64,000 nt of DNA. It comes from Paenisporosarcina indica (GTDB lineage: Bacteria; Bacillota; Bacilli; Bacillales_A; Planococcaceae). The translations under genes and the position numbers were made by a program. This document shows positions 58,139 to 64,000 of the stretch, piece after piece. Where the stretch lies: assembly GCF_001939075.1 (NCBI RefSeq), contig NZ_MPTA01000007.1, positions 1 through 64,000 on the forward strand, written 5' to 3'. The notes beneath the pieces were generated by a model. That model was not told where the DNA came from, ran no database searches, and was given only the letters and a program-made list of their open reading frames with translations. Every line of letters starts with the position of its first letter. The stretch's first letter is position 1.

Positions 58139-58912
58139 TTAAATGACTTTTGCTTCTGTACGAAGTAATTGTACTAATTCTTGTACTTGGTTTGAAAGAT
58201 CGCCTTGTAATACACGACCCGCTTCTTTTTTAGGAGGCAAATAAATTTCAAGTGTCTCCGTTTTTGCTACTACATCATCTTCATCGATATCTAAATCGTC
58301 TAACTCGACTTCTTCAAGCGGTTTCTTTTTCGCTTTCATGATTCCAGGTAAAGACGGATAACGCGGTTCATTTAATCCTTGTTGAGCTGTAACTAAAAGT
58401 GGTAATGACGTTTCAATCATTTCGGAATCGCCTTCCACATCGCGAACGATGTTGACTTGAGAACCATTGATTTCTAATTTAGTGATTGTTGTTACATAAT
58501 TAATTTCTAATAAGTCAGCAACACGTGGTCCAACTTGTCCAGATCCACCGTCGATTGCTACATTACCCGCTAAAATTAAGTCTGGATTTTTATCTTTTAA
58601 GTAGTCTGCCAATAATTGTGCAGCTGTAAATTGGTCCAATTCATCCAGGTCATCTTCAATGTTAATTAATACTGCTTTATCCGCTCCCATTGCGAGAGCT
58701 GTACGAAGTTGCTTTTCAGCATCTTCTCCACCCATTGTCAATACAGTCACTTCGCCACCATGTGCGTCGCGTACTTGGATTGCTTCTTCAATCGCGTATT
58801 CATCATAAGGGTTTATGATAAATTCAGCACCGTCTTCTTGAATTTTGCCACCAGAAACGACAATTTTTTCTTCCGTATCAAATGTACGTTTTATCAACAC
58901 ATAAATATTCAT
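58139..58912 (-). CDS. etfB: Electron transfer flavoprotein beta subunit
   Basis: A 257-residue subunit with IYVLIKRTFDTEEKI at the start and the family signature region VRDVEGDSEMIETSLPLLVT, which helps bind AMP. ATG 58912 follows GGGAGGT; the longer frame upstream overlaps fadB and is not supported. It lies 25 bp after fadB and 37 bp before etfA. Confidence 0.96.
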   Translation of the reverse strand: MNIYVLIKRTFDTEEKIVVSGGKIQEDGAEFIINPYDEYAIEEAIQVRDAHGGEVTVLTMGGEDAEKQLRTALAMGADKAVLINIEDDLDELDQFTAAQLLADYLKDKNPDLILAGNVAIDGGSGQVGPRVADLLEINYVTTITKLEINGSQVNIVRDVEGDSEMIETSLPLLVTAQQGLNEPRYPSLPGIMKAKKKPLEEVELDDLDIDEDDVVAKTETLEIYLPPKKEAGRVLQGDLSNQVQELVQLLRTEAKVI

Positions 58913-58937
58913 GTTGCAGACCTCCCAGTACTTGTGA

Positions 58938-59711
58938 TTATTTTCCTTTGAAAGTTGGTTCTCGTTTTTCAATGAAAGCAGAAATTCCTTCTTGGGCATC
59001 TTCTGAAACGAAAACGGTTCCAAAAGATAATGCTTCAGCCTTCACGCCTTCTTCATAAGCAGCAGTTTTTACAAATTGTAGCATCTCAATTGCAGCTTTC
59101 ATGGCAACTGGACTCTTCTTAGCAATCTTAGTTGCTAGTTCCATAGTTTTAGCTAACAATTCATCTTCCGTGTAGGCACGGTTTGCTAAGCCCCATTGAA
59201 CTGCCTCAACTCCGCTGATTGGTTCGCTTGTGAGCAACATTTCTGCTGCTTTAGGCATACCAACCAATCGAGGTAAGCGTTGTGTCCCCGCAAAACCTGG
59301 AATCAAACCTAACTGTAATTCTGGCAACCCTAGTTTAGCATTTTCAGAGACAGTCCGAATATGACAACTCATTGCGAGTTCAAGTCCTCCACCAAGTGCA
59401 GCACCATGTATGGAAGCAATCACGGGTTTAGAGAATCTTTCCACTCGTTCAAAGATTTCTTGTCCGCTTGCAGCCAACTCAGAAAATTCTTCACCAGTTT
59501 TAATTTTCGTAAATTCTTTTATATCTGCACCTGCTGAGAAAAATCGTCCTTCTCCGTGTAACACAATGACACGAACGCTCTCATCATGTTCAACAGCACT
59601 CAATAATTCATTGACTTCGAGAATAAGTGCGCGTGATAATGCATTTGCTGGTGGTCGATTAATCGATACTTTCGCAACATGGTCTTCCACAGTCCAACTT
59701 AAAAACTCCAT
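58938..59711 (-). CDS. fadB: Enoyl-CoA hydratase/isomerase (FadB)
   Basis: A 257-residue crotonase-family enzyme that hydrates trans-2-enoyl-CoA in beta-oxidation. The oxyanion hole is formed by [11 protein letters not shown] and [15 protein letters not shown]; the catalytic Glu region is [23 protein letters not shown] 59711 follows GAAGGGATG. It lies between fadR and etfB, as ysiB (fadB) in B. subtilis. Confidence 0.93.
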   Translation of the reverse strand: MEFLSWTVEDHVAKVSINRPPANALSRALILEVNELLSAVEHDESVRVIVLHGEGRFFSAGADIKEFTKIKTGEEFSELAASGQEIFERVERFSKPVIASIHGAALGGGLELAMSCHIRTVSENAKLGLPELQLGLIPGFAGTQRLPRLVGMPKAAEMLLTSEPISGVEAVQWGLANRAYTEDELLAKTMELATKIAKKSPVAMKAAIEMLQFVKTAAYEEGVKAEALSFGTVFVSEDAQEGISAFIEKREPTFKGK

Positions 59712-59729
59712 ACACGTCCATCCCTTCAC

Positions 59730-60320
59730 TTATGCTTTCATCCCACTTAGTAGTAATTTATGAACTTTCGGTGCCAATTGCAGCAAATCATACTTTTGTT
59801 CATTCATGACCCAAGTAGTAATCGTTTCATCAATTGTACCAAAAACCATATGTCTAGCAAGACGTATATCTAAATATTCATCGAATTCGCCATTTTCTAA
59901 TCCTTCTAACAATATATCATCTAGTAAAGTAAGGTACTCTTTTAACACTCCATTGATTCTTAAGCGGATTTCTTTGTTTGATTGTCTTAATTCTAATTGA
60001 GTTACAATGGCTAAATGATGATCTGTGGCTAATACTCGGAAATGATTTTCCACCATTTTAAGTAATTTATCAGATGTGGAAATTTCATCATTAATAATTT
60101 CTTTTAAATTCTCAACAAATAGACCCATTTTTTCTTCAAAGACGGAAATTAAAATATCTTCTTTATTTTTAAAATAAAGATAGATGGTTCCGTCAGCGAC
60201 GCCTGCTTGTTTTGCGATCTTAGCAACTTGAGCCTGGTGATACCCGTTTTCAGCAATCACCACAACCGCCGCGTCAATTATTTGTTTATACTTCGGCTTG
60301 TCTCGTTTAATAGATATCAC
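59730..60320 (-). CDS. fadR: TetR-family fatty acid regulator FadR
   Basis: A repressor of about 195 residues, very close to B. subtilis FadR (ysiA): the helix-turn-helix is NGYHQAQVAKIAKQAGVADG and the ligand domain has AIVTQLELRQSN and FGTIDETITTWVMN. Long-chain acyl-CoA would release it from DNA. The start is uncertain. The B. subtilis Met aligns with an ATT codon at 60309-60311 that lies eight bases after GGTGG. The coordinates given use the GTG at 60320, which has no ribosome site. An operator and promoter lie just upstream. Confidence 0.92.
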   Translation of the reverse strand: MISIKRDKPKYKQIIDAAVVVIAENGYHQAQVAKIAKQAGVADGTIYLYFKNKEDILISVFEEKMGLFVENLKEIINDEISTSDKLLKMVENHFRVLATDHHLAIVTQLELRQSNKEIRLRINGVLKEYLTLLDDILLEGLENGEFDEYLDIRLARHMVFGTIDETITTWVMNEQKYDLLQLAPKVHKLLLSGMKA

Positions 60321-60330
60321 CACCAAAAAA

Positions 60331-60394
60331 GATAAATTTATGAATGAGTATTCATTCATAAATTTATCTTAGACTTCAGCTCTTATATTGTCAA
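60331..60394 (-). promoter_or_regulatory. fadR promoter and FadR operator
   Basis: On the minus strand a consensus -35 TTGACA (60389-60394), a 17-bp spacer and TAAGAT (60366-60371) start a few bases after the lcfA stop. Immediately downstream is TGAATGAATACTCATTCA (60341-60358), an exact match to the B. subtilis FadR box TGAATGAMTANTCATTCA. It sits in a perfect 38-bp palindrome (60331-60368) with 17-bp arms. Bound FadR would block the start of its own transcript. Confidence 0.85.
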
Positions 60395-60400
60395 GTTATG

Positions 60401-62098
60401 TTACGAAGTGGCAATGGCTTCTTTATTCTTTTCTTTTTCTTCTTCTATTAATGTACGACGAAGAATTTTACCTACTGCTGTTTTAGGTAACTCTTTTTTA
60501 AACTCATAGAATCTAGGCACTTTAAATGCTGCCAGATGTTCTCTACAGAAAGTATTTAAATCTTCTTCTGATACATTTTCGCCTTCTTTTAAAACAATAT
60601 ACGCTTTTACTGTTTCGCCACGATAAGGATCAGGAATACCCGCAACTACGCACTCTTGAATTGCAGGATGTTCATAAAGTACTTCTTCAATTTCACGAGG
60701 ATATATATTAAATCCGCCTGCGATAATCATATCTTTCTTGCGATCTACCACAAAGAAATAACCCTTTTCATTCATATAACCTAAATCGCCAGTTAATAAC
60801 CAGCCATCACGTAGTGTATTTTCAGTTTCATCAGGTCGGTTCCAATACCCTTTCATAATTTGTGGACCACGAACACAAATCTCGCCAATTTCACCTGCTG
60901 GTAATGGTTCAGTTGAATCAACTTGAAAAATGGCTGCATCGGTATCAGGCCAAGGAACACCAACTGATCCTTTGACACGATTTTTAGCCCAAACAAAGTT
61001 GGCATGGGTCACTGGTGATGACTCCGTTAGACCATAGCCTTCTACTAATTTACCACCTGTTATTCTTTCAAATTTTTCTTGTACTTCAATAGGTAACGGT
61101 GCAGAGCCGCTTAAACATGCAGTTATGGATGATAAATCATATTTTGCTATGTCAGGATGATTCAATAACCCAATATAGATTGTTGGAGCACCCGGGAATA
61201 AAGTCGGCTTTTGTTTATCGATGGTTTTCAAAGCTGTTTCGGCGTCAAACTTAGGCAATAAGACCATCCGATTTCCAAGCATAACTGACAATATAAGAAC
61301 AGTTGTCATCCCATATACATGGAAGAATGGAAGAATTCCTAAAATCGTGCCTTCACCTTTTTTACTTTGATACAACCACGCATCACACATGGACGCGTTC
61401 GCAATTAAGTTTTTATGTGACAACATGACGCCTTTCGGAAATCCTGTCGTCCCACCTGTATATTGTAAAATGGCTACGTCTTCTTCAAAGTCAAAAGGAA
61501 CATCTATTTTTTCAGCTTTCCCGATTTTCAATACTTCCGTGAACAAATGATTTGTTCCACTGTGTTCAACTTTGACTGAGAACCCATATTGTTTCTTTTG
61601 GATAAACGGATAAACTAAATTTTTCGGGAAAGGCAGATAATCCTTGATACCAGTAATGATGACATTTTCCAAGCTCGTTTCTTTCACTACCTTTGAAATG
61701 CGGGGATATAAAATATCAAGAGACAAAATGGCTTTGGCACCAGAGTCCTTCATTTGGTAAGCAATTTCACGTTCCGTATATAGCGGATTGGTTTGAACTA
61801 CAATGCCCCCTGCATATAAGATCCCGTAGTAACCAATCACATTTTGAGGGCAGTTTGGCAACATGATCGCTACCCGATCTCCTGTCTGAATGCCAAGAGA
61901 ACGTAAATAATTAGCAAACTTTAATGAAGATTCATAGAGTTCACGATACGTCATATCCCTCCCCAGAAAATGGATGGCAACTTTTTCTGGGTATTCTTGA
62001 TTAGCTCGGGTCAAATACTCCTGGACTGGTTTCGATTCATATGAAAGATTATGCGGAATTTCTGGTGGATATTGTGATAACCAAGGTTTTGCTGTCAC
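60401..62098 (-). CDS. lcfA: Long-chain fatty acid-CoA ligase
   Basis: A 565-residue adenylate-forming enzyme that activates long-chain fatty acids with ATP and CoA. Motifs are YTGGTTGFPKGVMLSHKN (P-loop), EGYGLTESSPVTH, LTGDLGYMNEKGYFFVVDRK and PKTAVGKILRR. The GTG start follows AAAGGGGGAAAG. It is the first gene of the lcfA-fadR-fadB-etfB-etfA order shared with B. subtilis. Confidence 0.95.
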   Translation of the reverse strand: MTAKPWLSQYPPEIPHNLSYESKPVQEYLTRANQEYPEKVAIHFLGRDMTYRELYESSLKFANYLRSLGIQTGDRVAIMLPNCPQNVIGYYGILYAGGIVVQTNPLYTEREIAYQMKDSGAKAILSLDILYPRISKVVKETSLENVIITGIKDYLPFPKNLVYPFIQKKQYGFSVKVEHSGTNHLFTEVLKIGKAEKIDVPFDFEEDVAILQYTGGTTGFPKGVMLSHKNLIANASMCDAWLYQSKKGEGTILGILPFFHVYGMTTVLILSVMLGNRMVLLPKFDAETALKTIDKQKPTLFPGAPTIYIGLLNHPDIAKYDLSSITACLSGSAPLPIEVQEKFERITGGKLVEGYGLTESSPVTHANFVWAKNRVKGSVGVPWPDTDAAIFQVDSTEPLPAGEIGEICVRGPQIMKGYWNRPDETENTLRDGWLLTGDLGYMNEKGYFFVVDRKKDMIIAGGFNIYPREIEEVLYEHPAIQECVVAGIPDPYRGETVKAYIVLKEGENVSEEDLNTFCREHLAAFKVPRFYEFKKELPKTAVGKILRRTLIEEEKEKNKEAIATS

Positions 62099-62143
62099 TT
62101 ATCTTTCCCCCTTTTTATAATCGTTAGAATATTCTTATTCCTT

Positions 62144-62172
62144 ATTATAGTGAATAATGAATCCGCTTACAA
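62144..62172 (-). promoter_or_regulatory. lcfA promoter
   Basis: On the minus strand TTGTAA (62167-62172), a 17-bp spacer and TATAAT (62144-62149). The spacer holds ATTCATTATTCA, which only weakly resembles half of a FadR box, so direct FadR control here is doubtful. Confidence 0.6.
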
Positions 62173-62329
62173 TTATTAGAGAAAAAACATGGGACATTTT
62201 TCACATCCCATGCATGCTCGTGCTTATAATATAGTGTAGTTAAACGATTCTGGTTATAGAACATTTGATTGCCAGATGTTCCGCTCATGCACTCTTGTAT
62301 TATATTTAAAACAGCAACTTTAACATAGC

Positions 62330-62410
62330 CTATTGTAAATATAGATAAACTATGCCGACAACAATAAAACCTACGCAAACAACTAACAAAATTTTTGAAA
62401 GCTTTTCCAA
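62330..62410 (-). CDS. Possible 26-aa single-helix membrane peptide
   Basis: The frame reads MEKLSKILLVVCVGFIVV and ends YLYLQ, that is, a basic start and one membrane helix. TTG start with TAGGAG nine bases upstream; this ribosome site includes the stop codon of the DUF350 gene, so the two would be coupled. Small one-helix subunits are common beside membrane proteins. No family recognised. Confidence 0.4.
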   Translation of the reverse strand: MEKLSKILLVVCVGFIVVGIVYLYLQ

Positions 62411-62422
62411 CGTTATCCGCTC

Positions 62423-62836
62423 CTAAGAAATACTGGCCCCAATGACATATGACAATCCTACTGAAATCGATAATGAAATAAACCCAACGGAACGATTATC
62501 TTTTTCAATTTCTTTATCAATCTTGAATTTCGGTGTTAAAAACTCAAATAAGAAATAGGCGACGATTAGTAAGACAAAACCGAATAAACCCCAGCCAATC
62601 ATTTCAGGCAAAGAATTATGCTTTTCAATGGAATAACGAAAAACATTTGAAACACCGAAGATTTTCCCTCCAGTTGCCAGTGCTACTGCCACATTCCCTT
62701 TTTGAATCTCTTCCCAGTTTTTATATTTTGTAACGATTTCAAATAATACCATCGATATGATCAAGCACAAAACCACGACACTAAAATATCCTGCTGATTG
62801 AACTAATGGGGATTCCCAAAAAACCATAGTTAACAT
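62423..62836 (-). CDS. yshE: DUF350 membrane protein (YshE-like)
   Basis: A 137-residue protein with four hydrophobic helices in two similar halves, the DUF350 arrangement (GNVAVALATGGKIFGVSNVF, then DNRSVGFISLSISVGLSYVI). Function unknown. It is directly downstream of mutS2, as yshE is in B. subtilis. GAAGGAG precedes the ATG. Confidence 0.85.
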   Translation of the reverse strand: MLTMVFWESPLVQSAGYFSVVVLCLIISMVLFEIVTKYKNWEEIQKGNVAVALATGGKIFGVSNVFRYSIEKHNSLPEMIGWGLFGFVLLIVAYFLFEFLTPKFKIDKEIEKDNRSVGFISLSISVGLSYVIGASIS

Positions 62837-62894
62837 ATGCTTGCTCCTTCAACGTTTTTACCTTGTACGATTGAAAAGGCATAAGGTTTCAAAA

Positions 62895-64000
62895 TCATTT
62901 TAATTCAACCACTGTAACACCGTGACCACCCTCACCGGCTTCTCCAAATCGATAGCTTTTAACACGAGAATGATTCTTTAAAAATTGTTGAATCCCTTGT
63001 CTAAGAGCCCCAGTCCCTTTCCCGTGAATAATGGATACTTGATGATAGTTAGATAAGACTGCATCGTCAATGTATTTTTCTGCACGGAGTACGGCATTTT
63101 CATAGCGCTCTCCTCGTAAATCTAACTCTAGTTTGACATAGGCATCACCGCGGCCTTTTACATTGGTCATTGCAACCGGTTGTTTTTGCTTCTCCGGTTT
63201 CATGTATTCCAGATCAGATTCATGGACTTTCATTTTCAAAATACCGATTTGAACACTCCATTCAGAGTCTGAAACTTTATCTAGTAATGTTCCTTTTTGA
63301 CCATAACTTAAGACTTTTACTTCATCACCTTTAGTCAAAGTCAATTGGCGTTCATTTACTTGTTTTTGTTTCTTCAACACGGCATTTTCTGGAGTAGCTT
63401 TTTCAAGTCTCTTGCGAACATCGATCAACTCATGATCTTTGACGATGTGCTGGACATTCTTTTGCATCTTTTTGAGCTCAGCAATGATGCTTTCCGATTC
63501 TCTTTTCGCGTCATCAATTATTTTACGTGCTTTATCTTTTGCTTTTTGTTCGAGTGCCTCTTTTTGTTCATCCAACTTTAGCAGTTGGCTTGATAGGTCT
63601 TCGCGGATTCGTTCTGATTCAATGCGTAAAGCACTTGCTTGTTCCGCATCTTTTTCAGATTGTTTGCGACTCACTTCAAGTGAAGCAATCATTGATTCTA
63701 CTTCGTGACGGTCGGTACCTGTAAATGATTGTGCATACTTAATAATATGTTGTGGCAAACCTAGTCGTCTTGAAATTTCAAAGGCATTACTACGACCAGG
63801 AATCCCGATTAATAATTTGTATGTCGGACTTAATGTTTCCACATCAAATTCAACACTGGCATTCGCAACTCCAGGTCGATTATATCCGTATGCTTTCAAC
63901 TCAGGATAATGGGTTGTCGCCATTACACGAGCCCCTCGACCATGAACTTCATCTAAAATCGAAATTGCAAGTGCAGCACCTTCTTGCGGATCTGTTCCCG
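62895..64000 (-). CDS. mutS2: MutS2 endonuclease, 3' part
   Basis: The frame is open to the window edge, so the 5' part is missing. The visible 368 codons start in the ATPase domain ([20 protein letters not shown], then [17 protein letters not shown]), continue with a long coiled coil, and end with the Smr nuclease domain ([12 protein letters not shown] and [15 protein letters not shown]). MutS2 acts in recombination control and ribosome rescue. The MATTHYPEL methionine is internal and not the start. Confidence 0.95.
   Translation of the reverse strand, partial: GTDPQEGAALAISILDEVHGRGARVMATTHYPELKAYGYNRPGVANASVEFDVETLSPTYKLLIGIPGRSNAFEISRRLGLPQHIIKYAQSFTGTDRHEVESMIASLEVSRKQSEKDAEQASALRIESERIREDLSSQLLKLDEQKEALEQKAKDKARKIIDDAKRESESIIAELKKMQKNVQHIVKDHELIDVRKRLEKATPENAVLKKQKQVNERQLTLTKGDEVKVLSYGQKGTLLDKVSDSEWSVQIGILKMKVHESDLEYMKPEKQKQPVAMTNVKGRGDAYVKLELDLRGERYENAVLRAEKYIDDAVLSNYHQVSIIHGKGTGALRQGIQQFLKNHSRVKSYRFGEAGEGGHGVTVVELK

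Noticed and set aside
62150-62166. FadR box in the lcfA promoter
   Set aside because: Only a half-site-like ATTCATTATTCA is seen; it does not fit the palindromic consensus, unlike the box at 60341-60358.
62145-62378. A 77-codon frame upstream of lcfA
   Set aside because: It lies across the lcfA promoter and has irregular composition without a ribosome site.
63439-63708. Frames antisense to the mutS2 coiled coil
   Set aside because: The Ser/Leu-rich reading is what the reverse of a Glu/Lys-rich coiled coil gives; no independent gene signal.

Overview
The window is a chromosomal segment of a low-GC, endospore-forming Firmicute. Gene content and order follow the Bacillus subtilis folC-valS-hem-ysxC-lon-clpX-tig region and the rph-racE-gerE-sdh-lysC-uvrC-trxA-etf-lcfA-mutS2 region. 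The proteins look like Bacillales outside Bacillus sensu stricto, most likely a Planococcaceae-type genus such as Sporosarcina, Psychrobacillus or a relative. This is an inference from protein resemblance and synteny, without any database search. Sporulation markers are GerE, a short SpoVID-like protein and a KinB/LytS-type kinase. Control elements are classical Gram-positive ones: a valine T-box, a lysine riboswitch, a PerR box, a FadR operator and many intrinsic terminators. Almost every gene is on the minus strand.

Layout. 54-2351: three pilin-like genes (PilX-, PilW- and PilV-like) ending a type IV pilus cluster. 2497-7154: a membrane GAF-GGDEF diguanylate cyclase and two tandem folC paralogues. 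7516-10506: valS with its T-box leader. 10531-12431: a small membrane protein, a SpoVID-like protein and an AbrB-family membrane protein. 12780-19393: haem synthesis (hemL, a fused hemD-hemB reading frame, hemC, hemX, then hemA behind a PerR box). In this window hemA is separated from hemX by a terminator and a dispersed repeat. 19713-26620: ysxC, lonA, clpX, tig and ysoA.

26691-43279 is an accessory region. It holds an orphan sensor kinase, an RsbR paralogue, an acyltransferase, a DUF1206 protein, an MFS/AraC/SDR cluster, lipoprotein and membrane proteins, and a foreign-looking DUF1446 (AtuA-like)/pepD unit. It also holds several decayed gene fragments. It ends in a tyrosine recombinase pseudogene directly downstream of tRNA-Arg(UCU) at 43421-43494, so at least part of it looks like the remnant of a tRNA-targeted integrated element.

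43567-64000 returns to the conserved backbone: a YsnB-like phosphodiesterase, rdgB, rph, racE, a MarR regulator, gerE, a thioesterase, sdhCAB, yslB, a DUF1992 protein, lysC, uvrC, trxA, then beta-oxidation and electron transfer (lcfA-fadR-fadB-etfB-etfA), a DUF350 protein and the 3' part of mutS2. The fatty-acid genes work together: LcfA activates fatty acids, FadB hydrates enoyl-CoA, and EtfAB accepts electrons from acyl-CoA dehydrogenases. FadR represses through an operator lying just inside its own promoter region.

The best leads are a HemD-HemB fusion, a 148-nt structured intergenic element present twice in inverted orientation, a second GC-rich repeat family, a 21-bp tandem repeat upstream of the sdh terminator, possible AUU and CUG start codons (fadR and the AbrB-family gene), and the DUF1446/AtuA-like/PepD unit.
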